Source: DATBIO01 sp036556965 (lineage in GTDB: Bacteria > Acidobacteriota > Vicinamibacteria > Fen-336). Taken from it: a DNA stretch of 13,998 bases. The notes beneath the pieces were generated by a model, which saw only the letters and a program-made list of their open reading frames with translations, had not been told where the DNA came from and searched no databases. Location of the stretch: the NCBI GenBank assembly GCA_036556965.1, contig DATBIO010000169.1, forward strand, positions 1 to 13,998. The letters run 5' to 3'. The position numbers and the translations under genes are program-made. Positions 7,055-13,134 of this stretch are shown in pieces; the stretch's first letter is position 1, and every line of letters starts with the position of its first letter.

Positions 7055-7072
7055 CCCCGGGGGCGCCCGGGG
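7055..7072 (+). promoter_or_regulatory. Perfect hairpin abutting the ribosome site of the YciI-like gene
   Basis: CCCCGGG at 7055-7061 and CCCGGGG at 7066-7072 form a perfect 7-pair GC stem with a 4-base loop. Its 3' arm overlaps the first two bases of the GGAGGGAG ribosome site (7071-7078) of the gene starting at 7080. No T tract follows, so it is not a standard terminator. It could mask the ribosome site or stabilise the upstream message. GC-rich DNA makes chance stems common. Confidence 0.4.
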
Positions 7073-7079
7073 AGGGAGC

Positions 7080-7466
7080 ATGCGCAGGAGCCGGCTCTGG
7101 TGGACGCTGCTGGCCGTTTCGCCCGCGATGGCCTGGGGCCAGGACGCGTCCCCCACGCCCGCGCCCGCCGCCATCTTCGCCGTCACCTTCCGCACCGGCC
7201 CGGGATGGGACAAGGCCAAGGCGCCCGCCGAGCAGAAGAGCTTCGCGGAGCACGGCCGGAACATCCGTGCCCTGGGCGAGGAGGGCCGGCTGGTCCTGGG
7301 CGGCCGCTTCGGCGAGGTCGGGCTGCTGCTCGTGCGCGCCGCCGACGAGAAGGAGGCGCGCAGCCTGATCGACCGCGACCCCTCCGTGGCCGCGGGGACG
7401 TTCACCGCCGAGGTCCACCGCTGGTCCACCTTCGCCGATGGCTGCGTCGAGCGTGCCCGGCGCTGA
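7080..7466 (+). CDS. Exported YciI-like protein
   Basis: A 128-residue protein with a strong ribosome site (GGAGGGAG, 7071-7078) just before ATG 7080. Residues 1-20 or so form a signal peptide (MRRSRLWW, then LLAVSPAMAWG). The mature part resembles YciI-related (YCII) ferredoxin-like domains: AIFAVTFRTGPGWD, then AEHGRNIRALGEEGRLVLGG, GLLLVRAADEKEARSLI and DPSVAAGTFTAEVHRW. Most YciI-domain proteins are cytosolic with a His-Asp pair proposed as catalytic; here EHG and the RDPSVAAG turn are the matching places. A secreted version is less usual. It ends 29 bases inside the next gene, so the two are co-expressed. Its role in this cluster is unknown. Confidence 0.75.
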   Translation: MRRSRLWWTLLAVSPAMAWGQDASPTPAPAAIFAVTFRTGPGWDKAKAPAEQKSFAEHGRNIRALGEEGRLVLGGRFGEVGLLLVRAADEKEARSLIDRDPSVAAGTFTAEVHRWSTFADGCVERARR

Positions 7467-8004
7467 GGAGGCGCGCCGCGCGCTGATCGCGGTGCTCCAG
7501 CTCGCCTACTCCGGGGAGCGGGCGGCCGGCTACGCCTACCGCGGCCACTGGAAGTCCGTGGCCGACGCGGGCGAGCGGGAGCGCATCCGCCGCATCGAAG
7601 AGGAGGAGTGGCACCACCGCGACCTGGTGGGCGGGATCCTGCGCGACCTGGGCGCGCGCCCGCGGCGGTGGCGCGAGGTCCGCGCCACGGTGCTCGGACG
7701 CGCCCTCGGCCTCCTCTGCCACGTGGCGGGCCGGTTCGTGCCCATGTACGGGGCGGGACGCCTGGAGAGCCGCAACATCCGGGAGTACGAGGAGGCGGCG
7801 CGCAACGCGGTGGCCGCCGGCCGCGGCGACCTCCTCGACTGCCTGCTCGCCATGGCCGAGGTGGAGTGGGAGCACGAGCTGTACTTCCGCGGCCGGGTGG
7901 AGGGACACCGCCTCCTGCGGCTGTTCCCGCTCTGGCCCGCCCCGCCCCCCAAGGAGTCGATCCGCGCCCGCTATGCGGGCCCGCCGCTGGACAGCGTCGC
8001 CTGA
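7438..8004 (+). CDS. COQ7/ferritin-like di-iron protein
   Basis: A 188-residue soluble helical protein. Conserved carboxylate and His residues sit where a di-iron four-helix bundle needs them: Glu27 (SGERAAGYAY), Glu57 with His60 (EEWHHRD), Glu110 (LESRNIREYEE) and Glu143 with His146 (EVEWEHE). The spacing closely follows that of demethoxyubiquinone hydroxylase COQ7 (E, +30 ExxH, +52 E, +36 ExxH), with a shorter last step of 33. The family uses O2 at a di-iron centre or stores/oxidises metal. No signal peptide is seen, so it should be cytosolic. ATG 7438 overlaps the preceding gene by 29 bases; GTG 7453 is an alternative start. It ends 5 bases from the stop of a convergent gene. Substrate unknown; ubiquinone hydroxylation cannot be assumed. 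Confidence 0.75.
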   Translation: MAASSVPGAEEARRALIAVLQLAYSGERAAGYAYRGHWKSVADAGERERIRRIEEEEWHHRDLVGGILRDLGARPRRWREVRATVLGRALGLLCHVAGRFVPMYGAGRLESRNIREYEEAARNAVAAGRGDLLDCLLAMAEVEWEHELYFRGRVEGHRLLRLFPLWPAPPPKESIRARYAGPPLDSVA

Positions 8005-8009
8005 GGCTC

Positions 8010-9200
8010 CTAGCCCGGGGGCACCACCTTGTAGACCTCGCCCGTGTGGTCGACGATGTACAGCTCGCCGTCGGCGTCCACCCCGAAGGAGCTGATGTTG
8101 TCCACGCCCGCGCCGAGGGTGGGCCACGAGCGCGCCTCGGTGGCCTGCCCGTTCACCAGCCGGAAGCTGCGCACGAAGCCGGCGCAGTAGTCGCCGTAGA
8201 AGTAGGTGCCGTGGTACCCGGGCATCCGGCAGCCGCGGTACACGTAGCCGCCCGTGACCGCGCAGCCCTCCCGCGTGGGGTAGGTGAGCACGGGCAGGGT
8301 GAGGCCCGCGGTGGAGCAGCCGCTGGAGGGCCGGAAGCAGCCCGTCCCCTCCATCACGTTCCAGCCGTAGTTCTCGCCCCCGCGGCGGGCGGCGAGGCCG
8401 ACGCTCACCTCCTCGCTCGTGCCCTGGCCCACGTCGCCGACGTAGAGGTCTCCCGTCAGGCGGTCGAAGCTGTAGCGCCAGGGGTTGCGCAGGCCGAGGG
8501 CCCACACCTCCTGCCGGAAGCCCGGCTGCCCGAGGAAGGGGTTGTCGGCCGGGATGCCGTAGGGCGTGCCGCGGTCCACGTCGATGCGCAGCACCTTGCC
8601 GAGCAGGGTGGCCGGGTTCTGCCCGTTGCCCTGGGGGTCGCCCCCGGAGCCGCCGTCGCCCAGCGCGATGTAGAGCATGCCGTCGTTGCCGAAGGCCAGG
8701 CCGCCGCCGTTGTGGTTGGAGAAGGGCTGGGGCTGGAACAGCACCGTCCGCTCGCTGGCCGCGTCGGCCACGTCGCGGTCGGCGGTCACCCGGAACTCGG
8801 CCACGTGGGTGTGCCCGGAGTCGTCCGTGTAGTTGACGAAGAAGCGGCCGTTCTCCGCGTAGCGCGGATGGAAGGCCAGGCCCAGCAGCCCGCGCTCGCC
8901 CCCGTCGCGCACGCGCCCCGTGATGTCGAGGAAGGGCGTGCCCAGCACGGCGCTGTCGCGGACGATCCGGATGCGGCCGGGCTGCTCGACCACGAACAGG
9001 CGGTCGCGGTCGCCGGGCGCGGCCTGGAGGTCGAGGGGATCCGTGAGGCCGGCCGCCACGCGCGCCAGGCCCAGCGCGGGCGTCCCCGCCACCGGCGTGC
9101 AGGCCCCGGGCGAAGTGGTGGGGATCGGATCGGGGCCGTTGGTGTCCTCGCTGCCGCAGGCGGCCAGGGCGAGGACGGCGAGGGCCCCGAGCCGCCGCAT
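8010..9200 (-). CDS. PQQ-dependent sugar dehydrogenase-like lipoprotein (GSDH family)
   Basis: A 396-residue protein with a lipoprotein signal: MRR, a hydrophobic stretch and the lipobox LAAC with Cys15, so it is probably lipid-anchored. A short Pro/Thr linker leads into a six-bladed propeller of the glucose/sorbosone dehydrogenase (GSDH) family, beginning LARVAAGLTDPLDLQ. Key family stretches are GERGLLGLAFHP (101-112), SNHNGGGLAF with the likely catalytic His163, GDGGSGGDPQ (181-190), GLRNPWRYSFD with Arg238 and GENYGWNVMEG. These enzymes oxidise aldoses using PQQ. Several extra Cys (288, 295, 313, 324, 339) are in the C-terminal half and may form disulfides. Many family members have unknown sugar substrates, and PQQ use is inferred. 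Start ATG at 9200 shares one base with the stop of the DUF962 gene, which implies coupling. Confidence 0.9.
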   Translation of the reverse strand: MRRLGALAVLALAACGSEDTNGPDPIPTTSPGACTPVAGTPALGLARVAAGLTDPLDLQAAPGDRDRLFVVEQPGRIRIVRDSAVLGTPFLDITGRVRDGGERGLLGLAFHPRYAENGRFFVNYTDDSGHTHVAEFRVTADRDVADAASERTVLFQPQPFSNHNGGGLAFGNDGMLYIALGDGGSGGDPQGNGQNPATLLGKVLRIDVDRGTPYGIPADNPFLGQPGFRQEVWALGLRNPWRYSFDRLTGDLYVGDVGQGTSEEVSVGLAARRGGENYGWNVMEGTGCFRPSSGCSTAGLTLPVLTYPTREGCAVTGGYVYRGCRMPGYHGTYFYGDYCAGFVRSFRLVNGQATEARSWPTLGAGVDNISSFGVDADGELYIVDHTGEVYKVVPPG

Positions 9201-9634
9201 CAGGCCCGGCCGCTGACCTTGGCCAGGATCCAGAGGGGGCCCACCAGCAGGTGGGTGAAGTTCCGGAAGAAGGCCGGGGACTTCTTCTCGTACACGTAGT
9301 GGCCGACGAACTGCAGGACCCAGCCGAGCACGAAGAGGGCCAGGGAGGCGGAGAAGGGCATGAAGCGGCCGGCCGCCGCGAAGGCCGCCGAGGCCGCGAG
9401 CATGACCAGGGCCAGCGCCTTGTCCATGGTGAGGTAGTAGGCGGTCACGGCCACGATCAGCAGCTCGGCCAGGGTCACCGTGAAGCCGCCCAGGGCGAAG
9501 AGCGGCACGCGCGCGAGCATGGCGATGAGCGTGAAGACGATCAGCGGGATGCCGACCATGTGGCACGCCCTGTTGCCCGGCGTCTGGTGGAAGGCCGCGT
9601 AGTCGGCGAAATGGGACGCGAGGACGGGAGTCAT
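9200..9634 (-). CDS. DUF962 / Mpo1-like membrane protein
   Basis: A 144-residue integral membrane protein of the YGL010w/DUF962 family. Conserved signatures are HQTPGNRACHMVGIPLI (His16 and His25) near the N-terminus and QFVGHYVYEKKSPA (His112, Glu116) near the C-terminus, with four hydrophobic helices between and around them. The yeast member Mpo1 is an Fe(II) dioxygenase that carries out alpha-oxidation of 2-hydroxy fatty acids, with such histidines essential; bacterial members are little studied. Length matches the bacterial family. A strong AAGGAGG ribosome site lies 4 bases upstream of the ATG at 9634. The TGA overlaps the next ATG in TGATG, coupling it to the sugar dehydrogenase-like gene; no functional link between the two is known. 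Confidence 0.88.
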   Translation of the reverse strand: MTPVLASHFADYAAFHQTPGNRACHMVGIPLIVFTLIAMLARVPLFALGGFTVTLAELLIVAVTAYYLTMDKALALVMLAASAAFAAAGRFMPFSASLALFVLGWVLQFVGHYVYEKKSPAFFRNFTHLLVGPLWILAKVSGRA

Positions 9635-9638
9635 CGGG

Positions 9639-9645
9639 CCTCCTT
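9639..9645 (-). promoter_or_regulatory. Shine-Dalgarno AAGGAGG for the DUF962 gene
   Basis: The minus strand reads AAGGAGG here, 4 bases before the ATG at 9634. It is one of the strongest ribosome sites in the window and fixes this start. Confidence 0.8.
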
Positions 9646-9658
9646 CAACTATGGCAGC

Positions 9659-9687
9659 AGTATAGGCGCGCGCGGGCGGCCCTCGAA
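9659..9687 (-). promoter_or_regulatory. Candidate sigma70-type promoter for the DUF962-GSDH pair
   Basis: On the minus strand TATACT (9664-9659) is a good -10 and TTCGAG (9687-9682) a weak -35, with 17 bases between them. Transcription would start about 20 bases before the ATG at 9634. It lies in the 77-base gap after the stop of the sulfatase-like gene, a sensible place for a new transcription unit. The -35 match is poor. Confidence 0.4.
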
Positions 9688-9711
9688 CGCGGTTCCGGGG
9701 GGGCGCGCGCC

Positions 9712-11085
9712 CTATTCCACGTAGCCCAGGGCGCGCAGGCGCTCCCGCTGCTCGTCGGTCAGGGGCAGGGGGGAGGCGTCCCGCCCCGCGCGCAGCCCCT
9801 GGCGCAGGCGGCGGTTCTGCTCGTCCAGGCCGCGCAGGGCCCGCGCCATGGCCTCCACCGTCTGCGGCCGCGCGGCGGCCAGGTTGTGCCGCTCGCCGGG
9901 GTCGTGGCGCAGGTCGTAGAGCTCGTACTCCGCCGGGAGCGCCCGGCGGATGGTGCGGAAGCGGCTCGGAGGGTTCTCGATGAGCTTCCAGTCGCGGCTG
10001 CGCAGGCTCGAGGCGAACGCGCCCGAGGCGTAGGCGCTGCGCTCGGGGGCGGCCTCGCCCCCCGCCACCAGCGCGCGCAGCGAACGTCCCTGCATGGCGG
10101 GCAGGGCCCGGGCGCGCGCCGCCTCCAGCACGGTGGGGGCGACGTCGGTCAGCTCCACCACCCCGCCCGGCCGCTGGCCGCGCGGCCGGCCGCCCGGGAA
10201 GCGCACCAGCAGGGGCACGCGGATCAGCTCCTCGTAGACGGAGTTGCCGTGGTTGACCAGCCCGTGCTCCAGGAAGCCCTCGCCGTGGTCGGCCAGGACC
10301 ACGACGAGGGCGCCCTCGAAGACGCCGAGGTCGCGCAGCCTCTGGAAGAAGTCGCCCAGCACGTGGTCGAGGTAGCGGATCTCGCCGTCGTAGAGGGCCA
10401 CCGCCTGCGCGAGCTGCTCCGCCGTCAGCCGCTTGTCCTGGTTGTAGGGGTGCGCGCCCACCACCTGGTTGATGTCCGCGTCGTAGGCGGCGACGAAGGC
10501 GGTGTCGAAGGGCGGCGGCGGGGCGTAGGCGTGGTGGGCGTCGTAGAGGTGGAGGAAGAGGAAGAAGGGCCGCGCGGCGTTCTCTCCCCGCTCGCCCTCC
10601 TCCAGCCAGCGCAGCGCCCGGCCCGTCATCGATTCCGCCCTCCGGTCGCTGGCCGGCCGGAAGTAGTGGTCGAAGCCCCGCGCGAACCCGTACTGGGCAT
10701 CGAGGATCGGGTGGACGAAGGCGCCCGTGCGGTACCCGGCCTCCTGGAGCGCCTGGGGGAGGGTGCGCGGCACCTCGGCCTGCGGCTCGAGGTGGGCGAT
10801 GGTGTGCACGGTCGGGTAGAGGGCGGTGAAGAGGCTCATGTGCGCCCCCACCGTCCAGGGTATGGGGGTGAAGCAGCGGTCGAAGACGACGCCCTCGGCG
10901 GCGAAGCGCTCCAGGTTGGGCGTGGTGGGGCGCCCGTAGCCGTAGACGCTGAGGTGGTCGGCGCGCACCGTGTCCAGGGAGATGAGGACGACGTCGGGCC
11001 TGGGCGGAGCGCCGCAGGCGGCGGCGAGGAGGACGGCGGCGGGGAGGACGGCGGCGACCCGCCTCCGGCGCCCGCCGCCGGCTAC
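9712..11085 (-). CDS. Sulfatase/alkaline phosphatase-superfamily lipoprotein without canonical start codon
   Basis: About 457 residues of a sulfatase-fold protein. Metal-site motifs are visible: DVVLISLDTVRADH (Asp codon 10974-10972), and ADHGEGFLEHG (Asp-His codons 10290-10285) followed by the NHGNSVYEELIRVPLL stretch. The nucleophile position reads PWTVGAHMSLFTALYP with Thr (codon 10854-10852) where true sulfatases have Cys/Ser in CxPxR, so formylglycine cannot form; a phosphodiesterase or phosphotransferase role is as likely. The C-terminus LRALGYVE is common in such proteins of acidobacteria and relatives. A lipobox LLAAAC (Cys codon 11016-11014) after four Arg implies a lipid anchor. No ATG, GTG or TTG lies in frame between 11262 and the catalytic domain. 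I place the start provisionally at GTA 11085, where it would overlap the hemQ stop as GTAG; the true start is uncertain. Confidence 0.8.
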   Translation of the reverse strand, partial: VAGGGRRRRVAAVLPAAVLLAAACGAPPRPDVVLISLDTVRADHLSVYGYGRPTTPNLERFAAEGVVFDRCFTPIPWTVGAHMSLFTALYPTVHTIAHLEPQAEVPRTLPQALQEAGYRTGAFVHPILDAQYGFARGFDHYFRPASDRRAESMTGRALRWLEEGERGENAARPFFLFLHLYDAHHAYAPPPPFDTAFVAAYDADINQVVGAHPYNQDKRLTAEQLAQAVALYDGEIRYLDHVLGDFFQRLRDLGVFEGALVVVLADHGEGFLEHGLVNHGNSVYEELIRVPLLVRFPGGRPRGQRPGGVVELTDVAPTVLEAARARALPAMQGRSLRALVAGGEAAPERSAYASGAFASSLRSRDWKLIENPPSRFRTIRRALPAEYELYDLRHDPGERHNLAAARPQTVEAMARALRGLDEQNRRLRQGLRAGRDASPLPLTDEQRERLRALGYVE

Positions 11086-11930
11086 CGGAGCAGCCGCGGG
11101 ACCTCGCCGGCCAGCAGCTCCGGAAGCTCGGAGGTCGAGAACTGCAGACCCACGTAGAACGGCCCGAACTCCGCGTACCAGGCCGACGCCTCGTCGAACC
11201 TCATCTCGTAGATGAGCTTCTTGAAGACGAGGGGGTCGTCGGCGAAGAGGTCGACCCCCCACTCCCAGTCGTCGAACCCGATGGAGCCGGAGATGATCTG
11301 CGTCACCGCCCCCGCGTAGTGGCGGCCCACCACGCCGTGGTCGCGCATCATGCGCGCGCGCTCCTCGAAGGGCACGGCGTACCAGTTCCTGTCCTCGCCC
11401 CGCCGCTTGTTCATGGGGTAGAAGCACACGTGCCGGCGGGCGGGCAGCTCCTGGTACAGCCGGCCCATCACCCGCCGGCGCTGCTCCTCCATCTCCTCGT
11501 CGAAGGCCTTCTCGAACTCCGGCGTGCCCGTGGCCAGCCCGCGCTCCCGCATGCGCCCGTGGATGATGCCCGTCATCTCGTACATGCCGAGCTCGACCAC
11601 CGAAACGTACGAGGTCGTGGGCTCGAGGTACTGGTAGAGGGGGAGCCGCGACACCGCGAGCTGGGCCCGGCTCAGCTCCTCGAAGCCGCGCCGGAAGTGG
11701 ATGAGCATGAGGTCGGCCTTGTGCCCCAGCATGGCCACCAGCGCGGTGACGCCCTGGTCGCCCGACTGCATCTCGGCGAGGGCGGCCACCGCCTGACCCG
11801 CCTGGAGCTTGCGCTCGGTGGGCACCAGGGCCAGCCAATCGGGCCAGCGCACGCGGAACATCTGGTGCAGCAGGCTCCAGCCGTCGACGGTCTCCGGGAC
11901 GCGGGGGTCGTGCATGGCCGAGAGGGACAT
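11082..11930 (-). CDS. hemQ: Coproheme decarboxylase / HemQ (chlorite dismutase family)
   Basis: A 282-residue heme-synthesis enzyme. HemQ (ChdC) converts iron-coproporphyrin III to heme b by two peroxide-dependent decarboxylations, the last step of the coproporphyrin-dependent pathway. The family core is intact: YPMNKRR with Tyr171, the radical-forming Tyr of ChdC, and Lys175; the proximal heme ligand His198 is 27 residues after Tyr171, as in Listeria and Geobacillus enzymes; then GRHYAGAVTQIISGSIG and DDWEWGVDLFADDPLVFKKLIYEMRFDEASA. Chlorite dismutases proper differ in this part. Start ATG 11930 precedes a second possible start at 11915; neither has a good ribosome site. The sulfatase-like gene follows directly, and an RND operon is divergent across 94 bases. 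Its presence argues against a typical Proteobacterium, which use the protoporphyrin route. Confidence 0.92.
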   Translation of the reverse strand: MSLSAMHDPRVPETVDGWSLLHQMFRVRWPDWLALVPTERKLQAGQAVAALAEMQSGDQGVTALVAMLGHKADLMLIHFRRGFEELSRAQLAVSRLPLYQYLEPTTSYVSVVELGMYEMTGIIHGRMRERGLATGTPEFEKAFDEEMEEQRRRVMGRLYQELPARRHVCFYPMNKRRGEDRNWYAVPFEERARMMRDHGVVGRHYAGAVTQIISGSIGFDDWEWGVDLFADDPLVFKKLIYEMRFDEASAWYAEFGPFYVGLQFSTSELPELLAGEVPRLLR

Positions 11931-11981
11931 TCTACCGGACAGGAGGGAGACAACTTTTGACCTTCTCGATTCCGCGGGCGC

Positions 11982-12010
11982 TTGGAGGCGTGCCCGGAAG
12001 GGCCGACAAT
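11982..12010 (+). promoter_or_regulatory. Candidate promoter for the RND efflux operon
   Basis: TTGGAG (11982-11987) and GACAAT (12005-12010) are 17 bases apart in the 94-base divergent gap between hemQ and the adaptor gene. Each matches sigma70 consensus at 4 of 6 positions. The leader would be very short, and no ribosome site stands out before ATG 12025. I saw no clear operator palindrome or hemQ promoter in this gap. Confidence 0.3.
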
Positions 12011-12024
12011 AGACGGTCCGAGCC

Positions 12025-13134
12025 ATGAGCGGCGCGCGCATCCTGAGCCTCTTGACGCTGTCCGCCGCCGCCGCGGCCTGCGGGGGCGCGCCAGGCGCTT
12101 CCGGCGCGACCAAGCAGGACGCCCGCCCGGCGCTGCGCGTGCGGGTGGCCCCCGTCGAGGTCCGCGACGTGGTGACCGACGCCAAGGCCGTGGGGTCCCT
12201 GGAAGCGGAGGAGATCGTCCAGGTCACCGCGGAGGTGGAGGGCGCGGTCAGCGGCGTGCGCTTCAACGAGGGCGACCGGGTCTCTCCGTCCACCGTCCTC
12301 CTCCTCATCGACCCCAACCGCTACCGCCTGGAGGCCGCCCGCGCGGAGGCCACCTTCCAGAAGGCGGTGGCCGACGCCCGCCGCGCGGCGTCGGAGGCCG
12401 CCCGGCGGGAGGAGCTCGCGCGCGAGAGCCTGGTGTCGTCGGAGGAGCTCAACCGCGCCCGGCAGGAAGCGGAGCGCCTGGAGGCGGAGGCGGCCTCCAC
12501 CAGGGCCTCGCGCGACTGGGCGCTGCAGAACCGCAACCGGGCCGAGGTCCGTCCCAGCCGCGCGGGCGTGATCAACAGCAAGACGGTGGAGACGGGCAAG
12601 TACGTGAAGATGGGCGACGTGCTGGCCACCCTGGTGGACGTCAGCCGCCTGCGCCTGCGCTTCAACCTCTCCGAGAGCGAGTCCCTGCGCGTGCACGAGG
12701 GCCAGGAGATCACCTTCACCGTCTCCGCGCTGGGCAGCCAGCCCTTCCGCGGGCAGGTCTACCACGTGGGCGACGTGGCCGACCCCGCCACCCGCCAGGT
12801 GCAGGTGCTGTCCTGGGTGAGGAACCCCGGCGTCCTGAAGCCCGGCTTCTTCGCGGAGGTCTCCCTGGCCACGGAGACGCGGACGGCGGCCCTGGTGGTG
12901 CCGGAAGGCGCGGTGCAGGCCAGCGAGCGCGGGTTCGTGGCCTACGTCGTGCGCGACGGCAAGGCGATGCAGCGGCCGGTCAAGATCGGGCTCCGCACGG
13001 GCACGGGCGTGGTGGAGATCCTCTCCGGCCTCGAGAAGGGCGACATCGTGGTGACCGAGGGCTCGGACCGCCTCGCCGACGGTGTGCCCGTGGCCCCCGT
13101 GGGCGGAGCCGCCGCCCCCGTGGGCGCCCAGTGA
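12025..13134 (+). CDS. RND efflux periplasmic adaptor (membrane fusion protein) lipoprotein
   Basis: A 369-residue adaptor of tripartite RND pumps, linking the inner-membrane pump to an outer-membrane channel. Residues 1-18 form a lipoprotein signal with lipobox SAAAAAC and Cys19, so it is lipid-anchored like AcrA. Next come a beta-barrel/lipoyl half (VGSLEAEEIVQVTAEVEGAV ... GDRVSPSTVLLLIDP), an Ala/Arg/Glu-rich helical hairpin about 110-165 (shorter than in AcrA), the second lipoyl half (RPSRAGVINSKTVETGKYVKMGD), the barrel domain (LRLRFNLSESESLRVHEGQ) and the membrane-proximal end (VPEGAVQASERGFVAYVV ... LEKGDIVVTEGSDRLADG). The pump gene starts in a GTGA overlap with its stop. No outer-membrane channel gene is seen in the window. 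Substrates cannot be predicted; a drug/lipid (HAE) type is more likely than heavy metal, since no His/Met-rich metal site is visible. Confidence 0.92.
   Translation: MSGARILSLLTLSAAAAACGGAPGASGATKQDARPALRVRVAPVEVRDVVTDAKAVGSLEAEEIVQVTAEVEGAVSGVRFNEGDRVSPSTVLLLIDPNRYRLEAARAEATFQKAVADARRAASEAARREELARESLVSSEELNRARQEAERLEAEAASTRASRDWALQNRNRAEVRPSRAGVINSKTVETGKYVKMGDVLATLVDVSRLRLRFNLSESESLRVHEGQEITFTVSALGSQPFRGQVYHVGDVADPATRQVQVLSWVRNPGVLKPGFFAEVSLATETRTAALVVPEGAVQASERGFVAYVVRDGKAMQRPVKIGLRTGTGVVEILSGLEKGDIVVTEGSDRLADGVPVAPVGGAAAPVGAQ

Noticed and set aside
8005..8015. GGCT-CCT-AGCC as a bidirectional terminator between convergent genes
   Set aside because: Only 4 pairs with a 3-base loop and no T tract on either strand.
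7608..9299. A 563-codon plus-strand frame across the di-iron and GSDH genes
   Set aside because: It runs out of frame with the di-iron gene and antisense to the GSDH gene, and shows no recognisable domain.
9201..9566. Upstream extension of the GSDH frame into the DUF962 gene
   Set aside because: The lipoprotein signal starts at ATG 9200 and the extension is an out-of-frame reading of DUF962.
11086..11838. Upstream extension of the sulfatase frame through hemQ
   Set aside because: The translation is Arg/Gly/Ala-rich shadow text, and a signal peptide could not work after a 250-residue extension.
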